Part shown: positions 9,765-18,072 of the stretch, piece after piece
How positions within the stretch are numbered: the first letter of the stretch is position 1
Layout: each line of letters opens with the position of its first letter
DNA from: Methylocystis sp. H62
GTDB lineage: Bacteria; Pseudomonadota; Alphaproteobacteria; Rhizobiales; Beijerinckiaceae
Reading direction: 5' to 3'
NCBI RefSeq assembly: GCF_015709515.1
Contig: NZ_JADNQZ010000048.1
Span: forward strand, 62,001-126,000
Length of the DNA stretch: 64,000 nucleotides
The notes under the pieces: model-generated
The model's input: the letters and a program-made list of their open reading frames with translations, nothing else
Databases searched by the model: none
What the model was told of the DNA's origin: nothing
Position numbers and translations under genes: made by a program

Positions 9765-10381
9765 ATTCGGGAACGGTATTTGTCGTGGACGACGATGCGG
9801 CGGTGCGCGACGCCCTTCAGCTTCTACTCGAATCTGAAGGATTCGCTGTCTCGAGCTTTCCCTCGGCGCCAGCTATGCTTTCGTCCATCGGGCCGGAGAG
9901 CGCCGGGTGCGTCATTGCCGACGTTCGCATGCCGGAGGTGAGCGGACTCGACCTGATTCTCGAAATGAAGAACCGAAATCTTCGTCTGCCGATCATTATC
10001 ATCACCGGCCACGGCGACGTGCCTCTGGCCGTCGAGGCCATGAAGCGCGGCGCCGTCGATTTTCTCGAGAAGCCGTTCGATGACGATGCGCTCTTCGCAG
10101 CCGTCAGGCGCGCGCTATCAAAGCACGACGCCGTGCAGTCGCGTTATGCGGAAGAGCGGCAGATCTCCGAAAGATTTAAGTCGTTGACCAAGCGGGAGCG
10201 GGAAATTCTCGAAAGGCTCGCGGAAGGCCGCTCGAATAAGGTCATTGCTCATGATCTCGGCATCAGTGTGCGCACCGTGGAAGCGCATCGCGCGAATGTC
10301 ATGGCGAAAATGCGCGTCAAGAACCTCGCAGAGTTGGTCCGGATGTTTCTCAACGGTCGGAATATGAGCTTGGGCGCGTGA
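9761..10381 (+). CDS. FixJ/NarL-type response regulator
   Basis: 206 residues: an N-terminal receiver domain (FVVDDDAAVRDAL; phospho-Asp in IADVRMPEVSG; Thr/Lys switch in ITGHGDVPLAVEAMKRGAVDFLEKPF) and a C-terminal LuxR-type helix-turn-helix (LTKREREILERLAEGRSNKVIAHDLGISVRTVEAHRANVM). This is the FixJ/TodT arrangement. Its start overlaps the stop of the kinase at 8994, making it the likely cognate regulator. In alphaproteobacteria such pairs often control oxygen- or redox-dependent genes; nothing here shows the target. Confidence 0.9.
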   Translation: MNSGTVFVVDDDAAVRDALQLLLESEGFAVSSFPSAPAMLSSIGPESAGCVIADVRMPEVSGLDLILEMKNRNLRLPIIIITGHGDVPLAVEAMKRGAVDFLEKPFDDDALFAAVRRALSKHDAVQSRYAEERQISERFKSLTKREREILERLAEGRSNKVIAHDLGISVRTVEAHRANVMAKMRVKNLAELVRMFLNGRNMSLGA

Positions 10382-10522
10382 CGTCGCGAAGCGCCATCCG
10401 CCAGACTCCGCGTCGTCGATCATGCGTCGCCGGTAATTTGGGTGCGCTGAGGATGCCTTGCCGAAATGCGCGCGCTAAGTATCCAAGTGAAAATCGCGGA
10501 ACGCAAGAGGAGCGAATTGGTC

Positions 10523-10966
10523 ATGCGAGCGCCACTCTCCCCGGCAGACGCTGTCCAACGGAACGAGTTCCCCGTAACGACGCCCTCGGCGCCGCGTGTT
10601 CTCGTCATCGACGACGACAGGGACGTCGCCGACAGCATGGCGATGCTGCTGGACGTATTGGGATGCGACGTGAGAACGGCCTATAACGGAGCGGTGGGCA
10701 TCTCGCTCGTATCCGCTTTCCAGCCGAGGATCGTGTTCCTAGACCTCGGCATGCCCGAGATGAACGGCTATGAAGCCGCGCGTCGCATTCGCAGCGAGCC
10801 GGCCGGTCAGCAGGCGCAGCTTATTGCGCTCTCCGGCTGGGGGCAGGATCTTGACAAAAAGCGCGCCCGTGACGCGGGGTTCGACCGCCATCTGGTCAAG
10901 CCGGCCGATATCGACATTTTGGAAGAAATCCTCGCCGCGTATGGGGACGAATCACAGCAGATTTAG
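10523..10966 (+). CDS. Single-domain response regulator receiver
   Basis: About 147 residues from ATG 10523, which has AGGAG ten bases upstream; ATG 10466 would add 19 residues. One CheY-like receiver: RVLVIDDDRDVADSMAMLL, phospho-Asp in IVFLDLGMPEMNGYEAARRI, and LVKPADIDILEEIL at the end. No output domain. Sequence resembles receivers attached to hybrid PAS kinases, so it may act as a phosphorelay partner of the multi-PAS kinase downstream at 11436; this is inference from order and strand. Confidence 0.85.
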   Translation: MRAPLSPADAVQRNEFPVTTPSAPRVLVIDDDRDVADSMAMLLDVLGCDVRTAYNGAVGISLVSAFQPRIVFLDLGMPEMNGYEAARRIRSEPAGQQAQLIALSGWGQDLDKKRARDAGFDRHLVKPADIDILEEILAAYGDESQQI

Positions 10967-11435
10967 GCGACATATCGGCGCAGGCGTCTTGGCGCGCCTT
11001 CTCTTAGCAAGCCTTTATTTCAGGACCTCTACCGCGTCAAACCGCTTTAGGCGCCTTGTTTGGCGCTCTCACCCCTTCAGGCGGCGGCGCGCGCGGGGGG
11101 CGATGGCGGCGTGAGCCGCAGCTGGAGCGAGGGCCGTTATTGCCGCGCCGCAGCTAGATTTTTCGTAGACGCCAGCGTTAGTAAGGATGTCCGGCGGCGG
11201 GCCCGTCCTGACATTTCCTTGCGGGGAACATCGTGACGACTAACTCCCTGGCGCGGCTGCGCATGCGGTCCGCGGATACGTTGCGCGGAAGAGAGTTGCG
11301 CGGAAGAGAGTTACGCTTACGCTTAAGCCGCCCGGAATCAACGTCTTCGAGGCGTCCATTGCGCCGGCCAAGCTGATCAACACGGCTGAATCGCTCTGCT
11401 TGGCGCCTGAGATATTCCTGTCCCTCGGATAGCAA
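10967..11435. other. Gene-poor spacer before the multi-PAS kinase
   Basis: 469 bases with no ORF I would support. It contains a 15-bp tandem duplication at 11281-11310 and a short TTACGC doublet right after it, which may reflect slippage. Confidence 0.4.
11281..11310. repeat. 15-bp unit repeated twice in tandem
   Basis: TTGCGCGGAAGAGAG occurs twice head to tail without interruption, followed by TTACGC twice. No known function; may be a simple duplication in the leader of the kinase gene. Confidence 0.8.
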
Positions 11436-14400
11436 ATGACCTTTTCAAAGATGGACACGTTCTGGGTTGTAAACTGGTCAACGGATGTCGACGGAAAATG
11501 CAGTTCCATTGGCCGGCAATGGCCAATAGTTACCGGACAATCAGCCGAAGCTGCGATGGGAGAAGGATGGCTGAAAGCCTTCCACGCCGACGATCTGGAG
11601 TTGGTGAAGGGCGAGCTCGGTTTGGCGGGACGATCAGAGCGCCCGTTTCAGATCGTCGCCAGGCTTAAGCGCCAGGATGGCCAGTTTCGCTGGGCGTTAG
11701 CGGTCGGCGCGCCGCGCTATGATGCGCTGGACGCATTCATTGGCTACGGCGGCTCCATTATCGATTTCCATGATCGGATAGATATAACCGAGCGCAAAGA
11801 GCGCTTGGACGCGCTGCGGCCAAGCGAAGCGCGCGATCGTTCGCTCTTTGAGACGAGTCGCGACGGCATCGTCACCGTCGATATGAGCGGCCATATTCTC
11901 GAAGCCAACCCCGCCTACCAGAAGATGCTCGGCTACACGCTCGAAGAGCTGAAGCGTCTGACGTATCAAGAGCTGACCCCAGAAGTCTGGCGCGACATGG
12001 AAGCGGCGGTCGTGCGGGAGCACATTCTTCCGCGCGGCGAATCCGCCGAATATGAGAAGGAATATATCCGCAAGGATGGAGCGGTATTTCCGATAAGCCT
12101 GCGAACGTGGACCGTTGTCGACGAAAAGGGCCGTGTTGTCGGCATGCGCGCCTTCGTGCGCGACATCACCGAACGCAAGCAGGCCGAGGCGGCGCTGCGC
12201 GACAGTGAGGAACGGTTCCGCGTCTCCTTCGCCAACGCCTCGATCGGCTTCGCGATGAACGGGCCGGACGATACGCACCTGGACGCCAACCGCGCTTATT
12301 GCGTGATCACCGGCTACACGCGCCAGGAGCTTCTTGCCCTCAAGGGTTCGGAGCTGATCCATCCGGATGATTGGCCGGCCAACAGGGCCTTGGCCGAACG
12401 GATGCTTGCGGGCGAGATCCCGGGCTTCGTCATCGAAAACCGCTATGTTCGAAAGACCGGTGAAAACATTTGGGTCCGCAAGAGCGTTTCGCTCATTCGC
12501 GCGGCCGACGGCGAACCACGGTGGATCATCACTCTCGTCGAGGATGTCACCGAGCGCAAGCTGGCCGAAGAGGCGCTGCAGCAAAGCCGCAACGATCTCG
12601 ACCGCGCCCAGGAGGTTGGAAAGATCGGCTGGTGGCGGATGGACGTGCGCCGGAACGTTTTGACCTGGTCGGACGAGAACCATCGGATCTTCGGCGTGCC
12701 GAAGGGGACGCCGCTGACCTACAACAGTTTTCTTTCCATCGTGCACCCAGACGACCGGGCCGATGTTGACGCAAAGTGGCAGGCCGGCCTTCGCGGCGAA
12801 CCCTACGACATCGAGCATCGCATCGTGTCCGGGGACGAGGTCAAATGGGTGCGCGAGAAGGCCTATCTGGAATTTGACGCGGCGGGCGCGCTTCTTGGCG
12901 GCTTCGGCATCACGCAGGACATCACGGAGCGAAAGCAGGCAGAGGAGGCGCTCCGCGAGAGCGAAGCTCGGCTGCGGCTCGCGACCGAGGCCGCCAAGAT
13001 CGGCGCCTTCGACTGGCGCATCCTGACGGACGTCAACATCTGGACGCCGGAATTAGAGGCGATGTATGGGCTGGGGCCGGGCGAGTTCGGCCGGAGACGG
13101 TCGGCCTGGGAGCAGTTGGTGCATCCAGACGACCGCGCGGGCGCGGTCGCCAAGGTTAACGAAACGCTGGGCTCGGGCGAGCCCGTCGAACATGAGTGGC
13201 GAGTCGTGTGGCCCGACGGCAGCGTGCATTGGGTTGCGGGGCGGTTTCAAGGTTTCAAGGACGCTGCCGGCAAGCCGGTCCGCCTCACGGGCGTGAACAT
13301 CGACATTTCCGAGCGCAAGCGGGTCGAGGAGGCGCTGCGCGAAAGCGAGCTGCGCTATCGCTCACTCGTCGAAGCGGCGAGCGCAATCACATGGAGCTGT
13401 CCGCCATCCGGACTGCATCAAAAGCCGCAACAGGAATGGATGGACTTCACCGGTCAGACCGCCGAGGAAATGCTGGGCGACGGCTGGACCAAGGTCGTTC
13501 ACCCTGATGACCTCGAGGCCGCGGCGGCGCAGTGGCGCGCCGCGGTCGGTCGCGGCGAGCCGTTTTGGAGCGAGCACCGCATCCGCCGACATGATGGCGA
13601 GTGGCGCTGGATGCGCGTTCAGGCAGCGCCCATTTGCGACGCAACCGGCGAGATCGTCGAATGGTTCGGCAGCAATACGGACATCGACGATCTCAAGCAG
13701 GCCGAACTGGCGCTACGGGAAAGCCAGCAGCAGCTCGCGCTGGCGCTGGAAGCCGGCCAGCTGGGATTTTGGGACTGGCACGTGCCCAGCGGCCGAGTCC
13801 AGTTCGGCGGCAGTTGGGCCTCAATGCTTGGTTATGAACTCAGCGAAATGGAACCCGATGTCCGAGCCTGGGAAAGGCTGATTCATCCCGACGAGCGTGA
13901 AACCGTTGCCGCTCGATTGTCCGATCATCTGGAGGGGCGGACCGAATTCTACGAATGCGAGCACCGTCTGCGTCACAAGGATGGGTCTTGGCGCTGGATT
14001 CTGGACCGCGGGCGGGTCGTGGAGCGGGACGCCGTTGGCCGGCCGCTAAGGGCGATCGGCACTCATGCCGACGTGACCGCGCGTCATGAGGCCGAAAGCG
14101 CGCTGCAAGAGGCCGACCGCCGCAAGGACGAGTTCCTCGCCACTCTGGCGCATGAATTGCGCAACCCGCTCACCCCGATCCGGAACGCCGTGCATATCTT
14201 GAAGAAGAAATATGGTCCCCAATTCCCTGACGCTCCGCTGTTCGCGATGGTTCAGCGACAGGTCGATCATCTAGTTCGTCTCGTCGACGACCTTCTTGAA
14301 GTGTCACGGATCAGCAGCGGCAAGGTGGACTTGCGCCAGGAAAACGTCTCCGTGTCGGATTTCTTGCGGCACGCTTTGGAGTCCTGTCAGCCGCTCATCG

Positions 14401-14837
14401 AAAACAAGCGCCACCGCGTAACCGTGAAGGTCGCGGATGAGCCGCTGCAGGTTTTCGGGGACTCCGTCCGTCTGGCGCAGATTGCGGCCAATATCATCAA
14501 CAACGCGGCGAAATACACGCCGCCGGGCGGGCGCATTGAAATCGACGCCGCGCGCGGGGATGACGAAGTCGTACTGCGGGTTCGCGACAATGGCGTCGGC
14601 ATCAGCGCCGACATGATGCCGCGCGTCTTCGATCTTTTCGCGCAGACGGACGACCAGATTCGGCTTTCCGAAGGTGGGCTCGGCATCGGGCTCGCGCTTG
14701 TGCGCAGTCTTGTCGAGATCCACGGCGGCCGGGTGGAAGCGCGCAGCGCGGGCGTCGGCCGCGGCAGCGAATTCATCGTCAGTCTGCCGCTCGCGGATCG
14801 CGCCTATCCGGCTTCGTCACGATCCTCCGGAGACTGA
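11436..14837 (+). CDS. Multi-PAS sensor histidine kinase (seven PAS domains)
   Basis: 1133 residues, no membrane helix, so a soluble sensor. Seven consecutive PAS/PAC units can be read, each ending in a D-ITERK-type PAC tail: about residues 5-120, 133-255, 257-380, 385-505, 510-635, 640-760 and 765-885. A HisKA domain follows (DEFLATLAHELRNPLTPIRN, phospho-His about 906) and then HATPase_c (IINNAAKYTPPGGRIEID; GLGIGLALVRSLVEIHGG) to the end. No receiver domain is attached, so a separate regulator is needed; the single receiver at 10523 is a candidate. Ligands of the PAS units are unknown. Confidence 0.93.
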   Translation: MTFSKMDTFWVVNWSTDVDGKCSSIGRQWPIVTGQSAEAAMGEGWLKAFHADDLELVKGELGLAGRSERPFQIVARLKRQDGQFRWALAVGAPRYDALDAFIGYGGSIIDFHDRIDITERKERLDALRPSEARDRSLFETSRDGIVTVDMSGHILEANPAYQKMLGYTLEELKRLTYQELTPEVWRDMEAAVVREHILPRGESAEYEKEYIRKDGAVFPISLRTWTVVDEKGRVVGMRAFVRDITERKQAEAALRDSEERFRVSFANASIGFAMNGPDDTHLDANRAYCVITGYTRQELLALKGSELIHPDDWPANRALAERMLAGEIPGFVIENRYVRKTGENIWVRKSVSLIRAADGEPRWIITLVEDVTERKLAEEALQQSRNDLDRAQEVGKIGWWRMDVRRNVLTWSDENHRIFGVPKGTPLTYNSFLSIVHPDDRADVDAKWQAGLRGEPYDIEHRIVSGDEVKWVREKAYLEFDAAGALLGGFGITQDITERKQAEEALRESEARLRLATEAAKIGAFDWRILTDVNIWTPELEAMYGLGPGEFGRRRSAWEQLVHPDDRAGAVAKVNETLGSGEPVEHEWRVVWPDGSVHWVAGRFQGFKDAAGKPVRLTGVNIDISERKRVEEALRESELRYRSLVEAASAITWSCPPSGLHQKPQQEWMDFTGQTAEEMLGDGWTKVVHPDDLEAAAAQWRAAVGRGEPFWSEHRIRRHDGEWRWMRVQAAPICDATGEIVEWFGSNTDIDDLKQAELALRESQQQLALALEAGQLGFWDWHVPSGRVQFGGSWASMLGYELSEMEPDVRAWERLIHPDERETVAARLSDHLEGRTEFYECEHRLRHKDGSWRWILDRGRVVERDAVGRPLRAIGTHADVTARHEAESALQEADRRKDEFLATLAHELRNPLTPIRNAVHILKKKYGPQFPDAPLFAMVQRQVDHLVRLVDDLLEVSRISSGKVDLRQENVSVSDFLRHALESCQPLIENKRHRVTVKVADEPLQVFGDSVRLAQIAANIINNAAKYTPPGGRIEIDAARGDDEVVLRVRDNGVGISADMMPRVFDLFAQTDDQIRLSEGGLGIGLALVRSLVEIHGGRVEARSAGVGRGSEFIVSLPLADRAYPASSRSSGD

Positions 14838-14861
14838 CGCCGTGTTCTTGCAGCCTCAATA

Positions 14862-15203
14862 CTATTCTGCGGCAGTCGGCGCATAGTTTGGATTGGATTC
14901 GGTGAGAACCGCGTCGAAGCCTTCGAATTCGGGACCGCCCAGATAGAGATCGCGGTTCTGACCAGCGTTTTTGTGGGCCTCACGGAAATGTTCGGAATGC
15001 GTCCAATCGATGAAGTGCTGCCGAGTTTCCCACAGCGCATGGGACGCATAGAGAACGTGGTCCTCCCGCTCGGGCCCCTTGAGTAAATGGAAGACGATGA
15101 AGCCGGGCCTTTCCTGAAGCCGCGACTGACGCGACCGCCAGACGTCCTCAAAGGCCTGTTCCTTTCCCTTGACGATTTTGAAGCGGTTCATTGCGACAAA
15201 CAT
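14862..15203 (-). CDS. ABM-domain monooxygenase, possibly heme-degrading (HmoA/IsdG-like)
   Basis: 113 residues forming a single antibiotic-biosynthesis-monooxygenase (ferredoxin-like dimer) domain: FVAMNRFKIVKGKEQAFEDVW, then ERPGFIVFHLLKGPE and the W..S.HF..AH pattern (DWTHSEHFREAHKNAG). AGGAG lies about ten bases before the ATG. Members of this group include IsdG-type heme oxygenases that free iron from heme, and position next to the iron-uptake island fits that. The same fold also serves quinol oxidation, so the heme role is not proven. Confidence 0.75.
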   Translation of the reverse strand: MFVAMNRFKIVKGKEQAFEDVWRSRQSRLQERPGFIVFHLLKGPEREDHVLYASHALWETRQHFIDWTHSEHFREAHKNAGQNRDLYLGGPEFEGFDAVLTESNPNYAPTAAE

Positions 15204-15544
15204 GACTCGGCTCCTGTCATTGGTCTCGGCGGGTCCCGCCGGCGTTCTTAGCTAATCGTCCTTAAGGCGAAAGGCAAAGAACGTGGTTGAAGCAGGGAGC
15301 GGCTGGGACTCGATGGCTATGGTCCCTGATCTGACGTTCGCCGCAGGCGTGATCAGCAACTCTCCGCCATATGGCATGCCTTAATGCTCTATCGCGCGGT
15401 AGCGGCTCCGCTAAGACCGCAACGCATTGTGGACCGGGGCGCCAAACTAAGTTAGGAGCGAAATCTCGCGGCCGCGTGAAGGTAGAGTCGGAGATCGCCG
15501 CTCGCAAGCATTTCCGAGAAACGCTTTTGAGGTCCTCGCTGACC
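15204..15544. other. Divergent intergenic region
   Basis: About 340 bases between the divergent ABM gene and the P1B ATPase. It contains the short GC-rich hairpin GGCGGGTCCCGCC near 15229. The ATPase frame stays open back to 15371, but those 58 codons are Arg/Ser-rich and lack the HMA-like start, so I treat them as non-coding. No Fur or Irr box could be recognised confidently. Confidence 0.35.
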
Positions 15545-17665
15545 ATGGCGTGTGTAGAAATTGTCCATGAGTTGGACAAGCGACTGCGGTTGCGGATTTT
15601 GTCCGATGCGGACGATTTTGCGCAGATGGAAGTAGCGCTGCGACAGCTTCCCGGCGTCGCGTCCGTGCGCGCCAATCGCGCCTGCGCATCGATGACGCTG
15701 GTATATGACGGACAGCCGGAGGTCCGCGGCGCCATTCTCGCGACCGCACGTCGAACGCCTTTAATGGCCGCGGAGGTCTGGCGACCTCCGCCAGCCGCCA
15801 ACGCCAGGCGCGTGACTCTTGCAGCCGGCGCGATCGCCGCCGCGCTCCTGCTTCCCGCGCCGCTCGCCGCAGCGGTCACTTGGCTTAACATCGCCGGCGT
15901 CCTCGCGCGCGGCATGCTTGCGGCGTCGCGCGGCAAGCTGAAGACCGACGTTCTTGATGCGCTCGCCATCGGCGTGCCGGCGGCGCGCCAGGAATATGCC
16001 ACCGCCAGCGTGACCCGCTTCCTTCTCGCGCTGGCGGAGCATATCGAGGCCACCACCGTCCAGCAGTCAGACGAAATGCTGCGTTCGCTCCTGCGACAGG
16101 CGCCTGGCGACGTCTGGGTGGAAGGCCGCGACGGCGAGCTCGCGCGTGTGCCTTTCATGCAGCTTAAAGGCGGCGAGCGCGTCGTCGTCGGCGCCGGCGA
16201 AACCATTCCGGTCGACGGCCCGGTGGTCGCCGGCGACGCTTATGTCGATCAGTCGTCGGTGACCGGCGAAAGCCTTCCCCTGCCGCGCGCGGTTGGAGAT
16301 CAGGCGCTCGCGGGCGGCGTTGTCACCGACGGACGGCTCGTGATCCAGGCTGAGCGCGTGGGCGAGGCTACGACCACCGGGCGTATCGCGCGCTATGTCC
16401 AGGAGGCGCTCGACCGTCCGGCGGAGATCGAGACTGTGTCCAGCCTCTTTGCCGATCGGCGCGTCGGCATTACGCTGGCCACGGCTGCAGCGGTGTTCGC
16501 GCTCACGCGCGACTGGCGCCGGATCGAATCCGTCTTCATGGTCGACTATTCCTGCGCCGTGAAGCTCGGCACGCCGATCGCCATAAAATCCGCAATGTAC
16601 CGGGCCGCGCAAGAAGGCTGTCTGGTCAAGAGCGGAACGGCGATCGAAACGCTTGCCGGAGTCGACACGATCGTCTTCGACAAGACCGGCACGCTGACCC
16701 ACAACACGCTGGAGGTCACGGACATTTGTCCGCTGGACCCGGGAATCGATGAAGAACGGGCGGCTGCGATGGTGGCGTCTCTTGGCGAACACACGAGCCA
16801 TCCCATCGCGCGCGCCGTTGTCGGGCTCGCGCAGCAGCGCCGGCTCGCCCATATCCCGCATGAGGCCGTCAATTTCATTGTCGGTCACGGCGTGGAAGCG
16901 AATGTCGATGGACGTCGCATTCGGTTTGGCAGCCGGCATTATCTCGAAGACGACGAGCACATTTCATTCGCGGACGCCCGCAAGACCGTGCGAGCGCTTC
17001 AAGAACAAGGCAAATCGCTTCTCTATGTCGCCGCCGACGAGCGCCCGATTGCGGTCTTCGCCTTGCGCGATCGATTGCGGCCGGAGAGCGCGAGCACGCT
17101 TGCGCAGTTGCGCGCGTTAGGAGTCAAGCGCTTCGTGATGATCACGGGCGATCGTCAGGCGCCGGCGCTGGCTTTCGCGGAGACGCTTGGCATCGATGCG
17201 GTGCATTACGAACAGCAGCCGGAAGATAAGGCCAAGATCATAGCGGCGCTCAAGCGGGAGGGGCGCCGCGTCGCTTATATCGGCGATGGCGTGAATGACG
17301 GTCCCGCATTGATGGCGGCCGATGTCGGCATCTCGATGCCGCGCGCCGCCGATATTGCTCGGGCCACCGCCGACATCGTGTTGCTGGAAGACAGACTCGA
17401 TTCCGTCGCCACGATGCTGACCATCGCCCGCGAGGCCATGGGGCTGATCCATTCGAACTTTAAAATCGCGGTTGGGGTGAATTCGGCGATTCTGGGCGCT
17501 GCGGCGTTCGGCCGTCTTTCTCCTCTCGCCGCCGCCACGCTGCACAATGGGACGACGATCGCCGTCCTGCTGCGCGCCCTGCTGAGCGGACGAGCGCAGA
17601 CTCCCGCCACAGCGAAGATCTCACGCGCTTCAGTCGCACTCGAGCGCAGCCGGGCGCAAGAATAA
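15545..17665 (+). CDS. P1B-type heavy-metal ATPase with atypical SCA motif
   Basis: 706 residues from ATG 15545. An N-terminal HMA-like ferredoxin fold (residues 1-75) lacks a CxxC pair. Then come the membrane helices, actuator loop (SSVTGESLPLPR), phosphorylation site DKTGTLT (Asp about 379) and hinge (YIGDGVNDGPALMAADVGISM). In the metal-binding helix where P1B ATPases have CPC or SPC this protein has SCA (DYSCAVKLGTP, about residues 335-342), so the transported ion cannot be inferred from known classes. HP-type His is present in HTSHPIARAV. It lies between the ABM monooxygenase and the siderophore receptor, suggesting iron or related metal efflux or trafficking. Confidence 0.88.
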   Translation: MACVEIVHELDKRLRLRILSDADDFAQMEVALRQLPGVASVRANRACASMTLVYDGQPEVRGAILATARRTPLMAAEVWRPPPAANARRVTLAAGAIAAALLLPAPLAAAVTWLNIAGVLARGMLAASRGKLKTDVLDALAIGVPAARQEYATASVTRFLLALAEHIEATTVQQSDEMLRSLLRQAPGDVWVEGRDGELARVPFMQLKGGERVVVGAGETIPVDGPVVAGDAYVDQSSVTGESLPLPRAVGDQALAGGVVTDGRLVIQAERVGEATTTGRIARYVQEALDRPAEIETVSSLFADRRVGITLATAAAVFALTRDWRRIESVFMVDYSCAVKLGTPIAIKSAMYRAAQEGCLVKSGTAIETLAGVDTIVFDKTGTLTHNTLEVTDICPLDPGIDEERAAAMVASLGEHTSHPIARAVVGLAQQRRLAHIPHEAVNFIVGHGVEANVDGRRIRFGSRHYLEDDEHISFADARKTVRALQEQGKSLLYVAADERPIAVFALRDRLRPESASTLAQLRALGVKRFVMITGDRQAPALAFAETLGIDAVHYEQQPEDKAKIIAALKREGRRVAYIGDGVNDGPALMAADVGISMPRAADIARATADIVLLEDRLDSVATMLTIAREAMGLIHSNFKIAVGVNSAILGAAAFGRLSPLAAATLHNGTTIAVLLRALLSGRAQTPATAKISRASVALERSRAQE

Positions 17666-17946
17666 TAGCAGCGCTCCTTCCGCTCGGCGGCGCAAGCGCC
17701 CGCCGGGTGAATCGCGATGAGCTGCAAGCGTTGCGCCCAACCACGCGATCTGAAGCTCGATGCGTCCACGAGTTCGGACGCAACTCAGACCAGCACCCTC
17801 GCGATTTCCTCGGACCGGTCCGCCGCGTGATCGGATTCTATGGCTTTGGCGCTGCACGGTGACTGCGTGCGAGTCGTTTTGTTTACAACTTAAGCAACAA
17901 AGTACTATCTACTTTGGAATGAGAATAAATACACGTTATATATGGT

Positions 17947-17962
17947 ACATATGTCACATGTG
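17947..17962. promoter_or_regulatory. Two adjacent 8-bp palindromes upstream of the TonB receptor
   Basis: ACATATGT and CACATGTG are perfect palindromes placed back to back in an unusually AT-rich stretch (about 17880-18010) in front of the siderophore receptor gene. They could form a dimeric regulator site. A weak match to the left half of a Fur box (TGAGAAT at 17920) lies just upstream. Role inferred from position only. Confidence 0.35.
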
Positions 17963-17994
17963 CTTAAAAGACTTCCGAAATAACGACTACATAA

Positions 17995-18023
17995 TTGACG
18001 AAAAAAAAATATCCGCGCTATGT
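17995..18023 (+). promoter_or_regulatory. Candidate sigma70 promoter for the TonB receptor operon
   Basis: TTGACG (17995-18000) is followed after 17 bases by TATGTG (18018-18023), about 50 bases before the ATG at 18073. The spacer starts with a run of A, and the whole region is AT-rich against a GC-rich background. Confidence 0.45.
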
Positions 18024-18072
18024 GCTGCATACAACGCGAGGCATCGCACTGCACACTAGTAGAGGCAGAAGA

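Noticed and set aside
15371-15544. N-terminal extension of the P1B ATPase
   Set aside because: Frame is open but Arg/Ser-rich, without signal or metal motif; ATG 15545 starts right at the HMA-like fold.
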